A stretch of DNA of 37,236 nt from NCBI GenBank assembly GCA_027024255.1, contig JALVSQ010000022.1:1-37236 (forward strand), written 5' to 3'. Below, one piece after another: positions 1 through 8,245 of the stretch (position 1 is the stretch's first letter; each line of letters begins with the position of its first letter). This stretch comes from Microcaldota archaeon. GTDB lineage: Archaea > Micrarchaeota > Micrarchaeia > Anstonellales > J096. A program made the position numbers and the translations under genes. A model generated the notes under the pieces. It searched no databases, was not told the origin of the DNA, and saw only the letters and a list, made by a program, of their open reading frames with translations.

Positions 1-707
1 ACCTTGCCCACAACGATACCTGCATGGGTTATATGAAGATTGCCTTTTCCAGCTGCTTTCTCAAGGACTTTTTTGCTGGCCTCTCCTATTCTTTTCCAGA
101 GGCCACTTTTACTTAATGTTTTATAGGATTCGCTGGCATGAGAGCTTGTAGAGAAGTGCATAAAAACAATGTCTCCTACCTGAACATCATCGATATTCAT
201 AACCAATTTGTTTCCTTTTACCTCCCACAGGCCTTTTAAAGAGCCGTAGGGACTTCCTTTTTTGCTTAATCTGGCAAGCAGGCTCCATACAGAATCGCCT
301 GGCTTTATGCCAAGGGCTTTATAGAATTTCATAGGTGTGCCTTCTTCACTGCTGAATATACTTTCAACCTTTCTTATAGCTCTTTTTACAAATCCCTGCG
401 TAAAGTACTTGATGCCGTAGAGCCTTGCGAGTGTAAACAGAGCAAAAGCAAGACATTTATCCCCTTTCTCATTTTCGCTTATGCCTGTTGCCTCAAATGG
501 ATTTCTAATTAATTCAGTGAGAAAACGGGCTGGATTTACTTCCTTCTGTTCATCTTTTTTAATAAAATTAATTCCTTCTTTTATTCCTCTCAACCAGACC
601 AGGCGATTAACACTCTTTCTGTTTATCTCAACAACTTCTACCTCCATTGCCCTGTGTGGAATTACTGGAGGGATATTTCCTGCCGGGATCCTGATAGGGT
701 GAGCCAT
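1..707 (-). CDS. Partial CDS (3' end outside window); possible papain-like NlpC/P60- or CHAP-like protein
   Basis: Minus-strand frame open from ATG at 707 to the window edge (not in the supplied track because truncated). Reads MAHPIRIPAGNIPPVIPHRAMEVEVVEINRKSVNRLVWLRG...GDKCLAFALFTLARLYG...VQVGDIVFMHFSTSSHAS...LHITHAGIVVGK. Order of Cys-helix, GDIVF and HAGIVVG resembles NlpC/P60/CHAP folds. Confidence 0.6.
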   Translation of the reverse strand, partial: MAHPIRIPAGNIPPVIPHRAMEVEVVEINRKSVNRLVWLRGIKEGINFIKKDEQKEVNPARFLTELIRNPFEATGISENEKGDKCLAFALFTLARLYGIKYFTQGFVKRAIRKVESIFSSEEGTPMKFYKALGIKPGDSVWSLLARLSKKGSPYGSLKGLWEVKGNKLVMNIDDVQVGDIVFMHFSTSSHASESYKTLSKSGLWKRIGEASKKVLEKAAGKGNLHITHAGIVVGK

Positions 708-741
708 TAATTATACTATTCAATATAAATGTTTTTAACAG

Positions 742-1434
742 TTACTTAACACCAAACTTAATTGTTTTCTTGGCCACTTCAACCTCAACAACAACCTCCT
801 GCTTTAAGTTGAATTCCTTCTGTCCGTCAAGGACAAGAACAGCTTTTCCATTGCTGTATGTTGCCTTTATCTTTGTCTTTGGCACAACAACAGGGAAAGC
901 AGTCCTTCTTACAGGAGAGATGGGTGTTATGACCAGAGCATCTACATCCAAGGATAAGGAAGGACCTCCTGCTGAAAATGAATAGCCTGTTGAACCAAGG
1001 GGCGTTGCTATTATTAATCCATCTCCTTCGAAGTACATGAACTCATTTTTATAGTAAACTCCAACACTTATAGTTCTTGAATCAGAAGCATGCAGAACAA
1101 CATCGTTTATGGCATAACCAGCTTTTTTCTTCCCTACTTTAACATTTAACAGAGGAAGCTCCACGAATTTATTGCTCTCAACGAATTCAAGTAAGTGTTT
1201 TTTCCAGTTGAGCCTGTTCAGCTGACAAACATAGCTTTTTTCAGAGCCTATTGCTATGAGCTTTCCTTCTATTTTTTGTTTGTGATAAAAGATGGTACCG
1301 TCCCCTCCTATTACAACTGTGAAGTCTGCTTTCTTACCTTTCTCAAAACCAGCATCAGATAGAAAGAGACTTACCTGTTCAGCAAGTTTTTTAGCCCATG
1401 CCTTTTTTCTATTGTAAATTATTTTGTAATTCAT
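742..1434 (-). CDS. nadK: NAD kinase (ATP-NAD kinase family)
   Basis: GGDGT motif (VVIGGDGTIFYH) and GLIIATPLGSTGYSFSAGGP motif. Confidence 0.94.
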   Translation of the reverse strand: MNYKIIYNRKKAWAKKLAEQVSLFLSDAGFEKGKKADFTVVIGGDGTIFYHKQKIEGKLIAIGSEKSYVCQLNRLNWKKHLLEFVESNKFVELPLLNVKVGKKKAGYAINDVVLHASDSRTISVGVYYKNEFMYFEGDGLIIATPLGSTGYSFSAGGPSLSLDVDALVITPISPVRRTAFPVVVPKTKIKATYSNGKAVLVLDGQKEFNLKQEVVVEVEVAKKTIKFGVK

Positions 1435-1453
1435 AAGGACATATTGAATGGCA

Positions 1454-2221
1454 TTATTTTAAATCTTTCTTATAAGCAGTGAATAAGTTATTTGATAAAA
1501 CACCATCCATCGTTATATACGCTATTTCTCCGTCTGACTCCGGGATAACAAGCTCAACCTCAAACGGAAGGTCTTTTTCAATTATCTCCTTCTCAATTCC
1601 TTTTAGCTTAGCAGGAGATATTGTATATGCTCGTCCATCAACAATCATTGGGTGGAGCCTGAGTTTGCTTACTCCGAGCTTTCTTAAAACATGGAATATA
1701 TTAAATACATCATCTTCATTCTTTTCTGAAACAACTGTGTTTACAAGAACTCTCCTACTTCCCACCCTTTCTATTAACCTCCTTATATTGTTAAGCACAA
1801 ACATGAAGGCATCTACTCGTGTTATGGTTTTGAATAATTCTGGATTTGAAGCATGAAGGCTTACCTGTATTATCACATTTTCATGAGAAGCCAGAACATC
1901 CATGAATCCATCCGGTATTTTTGATAGGTTGGTGGATAGTACAACATATCCTGATTTGTTTGAGAATAACTCAATAATCTCATTTATAGATGAATGTAGC
2001 AGAGGTTCCCCTCCACCAATTCCTAAATAAATGAACTTTCCGTTTCGTTTTAAAACATATCTTTCCACTTCTTTGCTTTCAAGGAGTTCTTTTATTTTGG
2101 TTAGAGGCAATTCTTTTTTAGTTTTCTCAATAGGAACAGGACAAAAAAAACAGGAAAAGTTGCATTGCCTGTTTATTTCTACAATTAAGCCTCTAAACCT
2201 CTTCATTTCCAACCTCTTCAA
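1454..2221 (-). CDS. Radical SAM protein
   Basis: CxxxCxxC in INRQCNFSCFFCPVP, followed by GIGGGEPLL (GGEP-type motif). Confidence 0.9.
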   Translation of the reverse strand: MKRLEMKRFRGLIVEINRQCNFSCFFCPVPIEKTKKELPLTKIKELLESKEVERYVLKRNGKFIYLGIGGGEPLLHSSINEIIELFSNKSGYVVLSTNLSKIPDGFMDVLASHENVIIQVSLHASNPELFKTITRVDAFMFVLNNIRRLIERVGSRRVLVNTVVSEKNEDDVFNIFHVLRKLGVSKLRLHPMIVDGRAYTISPAKLKGIEKEIIEKDLPFEVELVIPESDGEIAYITMDGVLSNNLFTAYKKDLK

Positions 2222-3110
2222 TAACCTCTTTCCATACTGTCTCCTCTTCTAACTCCTGTCTATTTGCTAACTCACTTAAATTGGCATTCCCATAAAATAC
2301 ATTCCCTTCTTTAACCACAAGCAGGGGACTTATTATTATCTCTTCTCCTCCATAGAAACCCGTTATATCCACTGTACTTGAATTTATCAATCTTGTGATT
2401 CTATTCAGTTCCTTCCTTACTTCTTCCATATATTCACTTACCTTGGGGTCTATTCCCTGAACTTCTGAGAGTGTTACAAAATCAGCTCTGACCCTTCTTA
2501 TTCCAAGAGCATAGAGAAAAGAAAGAGTTGACAGTGCTGAACGGGAAGCAAGTCTTATCCTGTCGTTAACAACATAAACTAAACCGTTCTTTGTCTCCTG
2601 TAACTCACCTTTCATCTCAATAGAATTTACCTTTATTATTAAGGTATCTCCTGAAACCTCTTTTTTAAGCAATACTCCATCAACTTCTTTAATTATTTCT
2701 TCAAGAGCCTCAATGGAGCTTTTGTATGCTCCTATGTCTCTGAGAGCCATTCCCACTATGGAAGGGACATCTCTGGCTAAATAAAACTTCTTTTCGTATG
2801 CTATGGATTCAACTACTGCCGCTTCAATAGAACCTAGGAGAGCTAATCCATTCTTTGAGGTAAAGTCAAGTAAGGCAACAACAAATGGGTTCAGTTTTGG
2901 CTTTTCTTTGCTATCTATGAGTTCAACAATTCTGTTCAGAAACTCTTTATACCTGTTTTTTTCAAGTACAACAGCCTTATTTTGAATGAGGTTTCTGATC
3001 GTGAAGCCTATCCCCCTTTCTTTGTTCTCCTCTCCTGCTCTCAAAACTGCTGCCCTGTAATCGTTGAGCTTTATTTTTACCTCAACGACCATCTTATTCA
3101 CCCCCCTCAA
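2193..3110 (-). CDS. Hypothetical protein (305 aa)
   Basis: Long ORF overlapping both neighbours by a few codons in the same orientation, consistent with an operon; family not recognised. Confidence 0.75.
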   Translation of the reverse strand: MRGVNKMVVEVKIKLNDYRAAVLRAGEENKERGIGFTIRNLIQNKAVVLEKNRYKEFLNRIVELIDSKEKPKLNPFVVALLDFTSKNGLALLGSIEAAVVESIAYEKKFYLARDVPSIVGMALRDIGAYKSSIEALEEIIKEVDGVLLKKEVSGDTLIIKVNSIEMKGELQETKNGLVYVVNDRIRLASRSALSTLSFLYALGIRRVRADFVTLSEVQGIDPKVSEYMEEVRKELNRITRLINSSTVDITGFYGGEEIIISPLLVVKEGNVFYGNANLSELANRQELEEETVWKEVIEEVGNEEV

Positions 3111-4059
3111 GAGTTTCTGCCAGAACTACATCAACTACTGTCTTTACCACTGTCTCAACCTGCTTCTGCCCCATTGTTTCAATTGTTTCAGAAGGAACAC
3201 TGCCTGCTATCTCACTTATTTTCTCATTAAATTCATCTCTTGAAATACCTCCCTGAACATTAGCCTCTGAAAATGCTGTGTTATAAGTGTCAACAACCTT
3301 TTTCATTGTTTCTGTTCTGATTTCTGTGTGAGACCCTCTCTCAACAGTTCTGTGGAATGTAACCCCTAAGGAAGATGTGTTTCCGATAACTTTTATTGAT
3401 TTAACCCTGACACCTGATTTTTCAAGCACTTTCTGCAGGGTTGGAACTTCTACAGTAACATGCTCCACTGCCCTTGAGCTTCCTTTTTCAAGCCTTTCAA
3501 CAGCCTGAATTACTTCCTCAACAGGTTTTCCTGTGAGTTTTGCAACTAAGGCTATTACATCTTCCTTCATACCTTCCCAGTTGAATTTTTCTTTAAATTC
3601 CTCCCTCATAATTGCAGTGTCTTCCTTTGGCTCCATTATAAGAGAGACAACAGCGTCCCTAACAGAGTTTTCAATACTCTCTGCAACGGTGTAAAGCAGA
3701 CCTCTTTTTCCCGGGTCTTCCTCTCTATTGGCAGAAGTATCTATTTCCTCTATTACTTCTGAAAACCTTTCAAGAGCCCCGACTACATCCTCAAATCTCG
3801 GCACTGCACCTCCTCTGATGAAGAACTCTCCTCCGTATCTCCAGACTTCAAACACATCCTTTGAAACTCTCAAAGTAACTTCATTACCTGAATCATCTGT
3901 AACTTTAAGTTCTATCTCTTCCTTTTCTTTAACCCTCTCTTTCCCAAACAATTTTTCAAGCTCTTCGCTTTTTCCTTCAAATAAGTCCGGAAGTTTTACC
4001 TTACCTTTACCCCCCTTTTCTCCCTTGCCTTCATCATCATCCATTATTTTTTCTTTCAT
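3094..4059 (-). CDS. Hypothetical acidic protein (321 aa)
   Basis: Long ORF overlapping the start of the 305-aa ORF; K/E-rich N-terminus; family not recognised. Confidence 0.75.
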   Translation of the reverse strand: MKEKIMDDDEGKGEKGGKGKVKLPDLFEGKSEELEKLFGKERVKEKEEIELKVTDDSGNEVTLRVSKDVFEVWRYGGEFFIRGGAVPRFEDVVGALERFSEVIEEIDTSANREEDPGKRGLLYTVAESIENSVRDAVVSLIMEPKEDTAIMREEFKEKFNWEGMKEDVIALVAKLTGKPVEEVIQAVERLEKGSSRAVEHVTVEVPTLQKVLEKSGVRVKSIKVIGNTSSLGVTFHRTVERGSHTEIRTETMKKVVDTYNTAFSEANVQGGISRDEFNEKISEIAGSVPSETIETMGQKQVETVVKTVVDVVLAETLEGGE

Positions 4060-4114
4060 GTGTTGAATTGTGTATGGAAATGTTTAAAAATGTTTTTGCT
4101 CATTTAAGTTTATC
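4060..4114. promoter_or_regulatory. Probable bidirectional promoter region between divergent genes
   Basis: 55-bp AT-rich gap containing atgtttaaaaatg about 25-30 nt upstream of the 4115 start (archaeal TATA-like). Confidence 0.5.
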
Positions 4115-6460
4115 ATGGCACCGATCTTTGTTGATTCAAATGAAGGTAGTGAAGACAGGGCAGGAGCTAATAAAAGGGGTGAAGAGAAAGGACTGGAAGA
4201 GATAAGGAAGATTGCCAGGAGGAGTGTGGAGCAGTACAGAAGACTACTGGAAAAGAGAGGTAAAGAAAAAGCCTCAGGTGTGATATATGACATGATTAAA
4301 GGGGAATATGGAGTTGATAAAGACTCTAGATGGTTTAAAGGAATGGCTATTGATCTGGATTCTTCAATTTTCCACTACAAAAGGCCTGTTGAAGCAAACA
4401 GAAATATTCTCCTTATTGGACCTCCTGGAACAGGAAAGACATTCCTTATAACAAAACTAGTAGAAAACTTTGGAGTTCCAATTATAATTGATTCAGGTTC
4501 CATAAATCCAGATGAGATAAAAGGAAAATTTCAGTTAGCAAGAGAGTTCAGAAGAGTGATTATTGAGGAAGCAATAAAAATTGAATTCAGTTTTGGCTTG
4601 GATAAACTTTACAATGAAGTCGCTAAGGAATTGTTTGGTATAAAGACGCAAAGAGAAGAAAAGATAAATAAAATCAAGGATAAAGCGAGAGAAATTATAA
4701 TAAGGGAAATTGCTGAAGGGTTGAAGGCAAATTTAGAGAGGGAAGACCAGTTGCTGGATTTGATAAGCCCAACAAATCCCCACATAGCTTCTTCATCAAT
4801 GAGCAGCTTGTTAACAGCATTGAAGAAAAAGATGGAAAAAACTATAAATAGTCTTGAAGAGGCAAAAGAAATCAGTGAAGAGGCGGCTCAACTTTTAAGA
4901 GAAGAGTTTGTTGAAAAATTAACTTCATCCAATGTCCTGACTGCATTTAACTCAGTGTTAGTCTATCCTCCAACCATTATAGTAATTGATGAAATAGATG
5001 CTTTGGGAAATAGAGAGGTCAGAAATAATAAGGTGCTGACAAATCTGTTGCAGGAAATAGATGGAGCAACCCCACCAAACCTCAACAACGGAATTAGTAT
5101 ATTTGCTGCTACAAACATATCTTCGTTCCTGGACCAGGCATTAACAAGACAGGGGAGGTTTGGTACAAAGATAATATTCCACTATCCAAATTTAAGAGCA
5201 AGAAGAGAGATAATTGAAGTAAAAGAAAACAACTTTGGGAATCCTTTAGCTAAATTCAGTGAAGGGGCAAAGGAAGTTCTCCTTTTGATGCCATTAGCAA
5301 CAGGAGCAGATATAATGGGAATAATGGACAGATTGATAAAAATCAAAGTGGGTAGAACAGCTGGTTCTGAGTTTAAAAAAGGTCCTGTAGTAATAACACC
5401 CCAGGATGCGTTTGAAGAAGTCCTTAAAAAAGTTAGAGAGCCTTTCATTCCTTTACCTGGCATCAGTGTAAAGGGAGGAAGCTTTTGGGTAAAGGAGATG
5501 GGAAAATTGTATGAAGGTGTTGATACAGGTAAAGTGCGTGTTAGCAAGAAGTTTGGGGATATAAAAGAGATTATGATGGCCTATGAGCTTTCAGAAGAGC
5601 TCCTTGAAGAAATGAAGAAAGAGGAAACCAGGGACATTGAAGACAGATTTTTGGTTGAGGAAGTTGAAAGCAGAATAGTAGATAGAATGATAGAAAGCAT
5701 TCCATTCATCATTGGATATTCAGAAATTGTAGATTCAATTCTTCTAAAAGCACTTAGTGAGGAAGGAAGCCTTTTGAGGATATTCGGTGAAAACACACTT
5801 GAGTTAATTGCTATGGGTGTTGTGTTTAAGAGTGTAGAGAAGATAAAAGAAGTGGCTGAACAAACAGGTTCAATTATATCAGACCCTCTCTTAGTTGCTG
5901 AAATAAACATGGCAAACACTCTAAGAGGTATTGTTGGTCAGAGTGAGAATGTATTGAAAACATTGTTCAACGCTCTTGAGGCAATGGAAAACACAATTGT
6001 AGTGATAAAAAACTTTGATGTTTATTCCCATCAGCGCTCTTTCTCCAGTCAGGGAGAAATTGCAGTAATAACAGAGAGTATTGAAAGACTCATAGACAGG
6101 GGAAGAACTGTTATAGTTGATTTTCCAAAAGGCATAACAACTCCTTCAAGCCTTAACGCACTTGAAAATTATCTTGGTTTATTCACCTATCCAGGAGAAC
6201 TTGTAGCACTTGTATTTTCCCCTCTGGATAGAAAGATTTTGCATTACATCTCCTTCAAGAAAACAGACCCTGAGCTTAAAGAGAAGATGAAGGAGTTCCT
6301 GAAGGAGAATGGAGAGCTTAGCTACAAAGGTATTGAGGAGTACCTCGGTAAAAGAAAATTAAAGGAAATAACCGACTCCGAGTCTTACATTGCTTTTATA
6401 AGAAAGATAAGAGACAGAAACATAGATTTGAAGAAAGCTCTTAAGAAAATGCCAAACTAA
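4115..6460 (+). CDS. Tandem AAA+ ATPase, Cdc48-like arrangement with degenerate second module
   Basis: Walker A LLIGPPGTGKTFL, Walker B IIVIDEIDALGNR, SRH-like FAATNISSFLDQALTRQGRFG; second region GIVGQSENVLKTLFNALEAMENTIVVIKNFDVYSHQR resembles an AAA core without Walker A or the DE. Confidence 0.88.
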   Translation: MAPIFVDSNEGSEDRAGANKRGEEKGLEEIRKIARRSVEQYRRLLEKRGKEKASGVIYDMIKGEYGVDKDSRWFKGMAIDLDSSIFHYKRPVEANRNILLIGPPGTGKTFLITKLVENFGVPIIIDSGSINPDEIKGKFQLAREFRRVIIEEAIKIEFSFGLDKLYNEVAKELFGIKTQREEKINKIKDKAREIIIREIAEGLKANLEREDQLLDLISPTNPHIASSSMSSLLTALKKKMEKTINSLEEAKEISEEAAQLLREEFVEKLTSSNVLTAFNSVLVYPPTIIVIDEIDALGNREVRNNKVLTNLLQEIDGATPPNLNNGISIFAATNISSFLDQALTRQGRFGTKIIFHYPNLRARREIIEVKENNFGNPLAKFSEGAKEVLLLMPLATGADIMGIMDRLIKIKVGRTAGSEFKKGPVVITPQDAFEEVLKKVREPFIPLPGISVKGGSFWVKEMGKLYEGVDTGKVRVSKKFGDIKEIMMAYELSEELLEEMKKEETRDIEDRFLVEEVESRIVDRMIESIPFIIGYSEIVDSILLKALSEEGSLLRIFGENTLELIAMGVVFKSVEKIKEVAEQTGSIISDPLLVAEINMANTLRGIVGQSENVLKTLFNALEAMENTIVVIKNFDVYSHQRSFSSQGEIAVITESIERLIDRGRTVIVDFPKGITTPSSLNALENYLGLFTYPGELVALVFSPLDRKILHYISFKKTDPELKEKMKEFLKENGELSYKGIEEYLGKRKLKEITDSESYIAFIRKIRDRNIDLKKALKKMPN

Positions 6461-6482
6461 CTCTCTTTTTTATCAAAACATT

Positions 6483-6490
6483 TTTAATAA
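6483..6490 (+). promoter_or_regulatory. TATA-like element upstream of the C/D box RNA and trm1
   Basis: tttaataa about 21-28 nt upstream of the C box at 6511. Confidence 0.4.
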
Positions 6491-6510
6491 AGTAAACTCT
6501 AAATTCTAAG

Positions 6511-6559
6511 GTGATGATGCGAGGTATTTCTGAACAATGATGAAAAGAGGGTATGCTGA
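6511..6559 (+). ncRNA. C/D box guide sRNA (box-to-box core; termini not determined)
   Basis: C box GTGATGA 6511-6517; 12-nt guide TGCGAGGTATTT 6518-6529; D' CTGA 6530-6533; spacer ACA; C' ATGATGA 6537-6543; 12-nt guide AAAGAGGGTATG 6544-6555; D box CTGA 6556-6559. Confidence 0.85.
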
Positions 6560-7638
6560 TGGAAGAGAAAGCCATTGAGTTTAATGTTGAAGGAGTTTTT
6601 TACAACAAGCATATGGAACTAAGCAGGGATATAAGCTCTTTAATTGTTGGAAGCATTGAATCAAAGCTGAACATACTTGACGGATTTTGTGCCTCAGGCA
6701 TAAGAGGCATTAGATACTATGTAGAGAATAGCAATGTTGAAGGGATAACATTTGTTGATATAAGCAGGGAGGCAATAAAGAGGGCTGAAGAAAATGCCAG
6801 GAAAAACAATGTTGAGTTTAGCCTGCATGAAGGAGATATTCTAAATTACTTGCTTAAAGAGAGAAAACACAACTTCATAGAACTTGACCCCTTTGGAAGC
6901 CCTTCATTTTACATAAGGTATGCAATTCATGCCTTAAAGGATTATAAAAGAGCCTATTTATCAGCAACAGCAACAGATACTGCTGTGCTCTGTGGAAAGC
7001 ATAAGGAGGCATGCTTAAAATACTACGGAGCCAAACCGTTGAGAAACTATTTCTGCCATGAAACAGGATTAAGGATTCTCATTTATCATATTCAAAGGGA
7101 AGCATTTCACCACCACTTTTTAGTAAAGCCCCTGGTTTCATTCTACTACAGGCACCAGATGAAGGTTATCGTTGAGCTTGTAAAAGGAGCAAAATTGAGC
7201 AACAGAGCATTAAAAAACATAGGATTTGTTTGCTGGAACAAAGAGACATTTGAAACATGCTTCAATGATGTTTATTTACAATGTAATTGTGGTGAGTATG
7301 CAGGACCTTTATGGATAGGAAGCCTGCATGATGATGAAGTTGTGAAGAAAGCGTTAAAAAAAGCAGAGAAAAGAGGATGGAAAAAGGCAGGGAAAATGCT
7401 TAGCTTATTCCTGGAAGAGAACCACATGCCTCCTTATTTCTTTTCAATACATGCCCTTGGGAAATTGCTTAAGATTAAACAACTGCCAAAAGTTAGTGAT
7501 GTGATTAAAAAGGCAGAAGAGCAGGGAGTTAATATGACAAGAACTCATTTCTCTGGAGATGGAGTAAAGACAGAAAGGATAGATGAGCTGGTTTCAGTAC
7601 TTAAACATATGCGCCAGGGAGGGGATTCGAACCCCTAA
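6553..7638 (+). CDS. trm1: tRNA (guanine(26)-N2)-dimethyltransferase, Trm1 family
   Basis: NILDGFCASGIRGIRY SAM-binding motif, IELDPFGSPSFY, LSATATDTAVLCG, Cys cluster CNCG; overall Trm1 architecture. Confidence 0.95.
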   Translation: MLMEEKAIEFNVEGVFYNKHMELSRDISSLIVGSIESKLNILDGFCASGIRGIRYYVENSNVEGITFVDISREAIKRAEENARKNNVEFSLHEGDILNYLLKERKHNFIELDPFGSPSFYIRYAIHALKDYKRAYLSATATDTAVLCGKHKEACLKYYGAKPLRNYFCHETGLRILIYHIQREAFHHHFLVKPLVSFYYRHQMKVIVELVKGAKLSNRALKNIGFVCWNKETFETCFNDVYLQCNCGEYAGPLWIGSLHDDEVVKKALKKAEKRGWKKAGKMLSLFLEENHMPPYFFSIHALGKLLKIKQLPKVSDVIKKAEEQGVNMTRTHFSGDGVKTERIDELVSVLKHMRQGGDSNP

Positions 7639-7695
7639 GCCCTTGCGGGCACCGGATCTCAAGTCCGGCGCGTTACCTGGTTCCGCCACCCTGGC
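7612..7695 (-). tRNA. tRNA-Ser (anticodon UGA)
   Basis: Minus strand GCCAGGG TG GCG..CGC G CCGGA CTTGAGA TCCGG, long variable arm GCCC-GCAA-GGGC, T-arm AGGGG TTCGAAT CCCCT, acceptor CCCTGGC, discriminator G; class II tRNA, no encoded CCA. AT-rich TATA-like ttttaaa about 28 nt upstream. Confidence 0.95.
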
Positions 7696-7727
7696 TATAA
7701 TTTTTAGGTTCAATTAGGTTTAAAATT

Positions 7728-8210
7728 CTACTGTAGAGGGATTGCCTTGTTCCAGAGAGTGTTAAATTTATGCTTGAACTCATCAACATTTAAAAAGAGA
7801 ATGAACACTCCCGCTTCAACATTCCTTTTCAATGCTGATTTGCTTATATTGTTAGAGCCAACCATAACCTTTAAGCCATCTACTATGTAAAATTTTGCAT
7901 GGGTTGTTGTTCTGGCAATCCTTACCTCTATGTTAGGATGGCTGTTTAGCTTATGCACTGTGTAGGGTTCAAATCTCTTTTCATTAACAATAATCCTTAC
8001 TTTAACACCCTCATCCGCTTTGGCAATTATTAAATCAGTTAATGTAGATTCATAAAGGGAATATACAACTATATCAAGAGATTGGGATGACGAGTTAATG
8101 AAATCAAGAACTTCTTTACTCTCTTCAGGTAGAAAATAAGGGTTTACAAGAAATGAAGATAAGAGGAAGCCAATCAACACACCTACCAATAAAAATAAAA
8201 CTCTCTCCAC
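7728..8210 (-). CDS. Phospholipase D-like (Nuc-type) protein with one HKD motif and N-terminal membrane/signal segment
   Basis: HAKFYIVDGLKVMVGSNNIS (HxKxxxxD...GSxN) and N-terminal VLFLLVGVLIGFLLSSFLV. Confidence 0.88.
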   Translation of the reverse strand: MERVLFLLVGVLIGFLLSSFLVNPYFLPEESKEVLDFINSSSQSLDIVVYSLYESTLTDLIIAKADEGVKVRIIVNEKRFEPYTVHKLNSHPNIEVRIARTTTHAKFYIVDGLKVMVGSNNISKSALKRNVEAGVFILFLNVDEFKHKFNTLWNKAIPLQ

Positions 8211-8245
8211 CCTGTTATTTTACTCAAAACGCTTTAATAACCTAA

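Noticed and set aside
5182-5919. Minus-strand ORFs opposite the AAA gene
   Set aside because: Antisense shadow ORFs; the plus frame carries the conserved AAA motifs.
6514-6540. 8-codon upstream ORF (MMRGISEQ) before trm1 with aaggtg in front
   Set aside because: The same bases form a complete C/D box sRNA pattern with exact spacing, a much better explanation than a leader peptide.
7612-7695. Reading the tRNA as tRNA-Leu(GAG)
   Set aside because: The 5-bp anticodon stem CCGGA/TCCGG fixes the loop as CTTGAGA, giving UGA at 34-36; the G discriminator also fits Ser rather than Leu.
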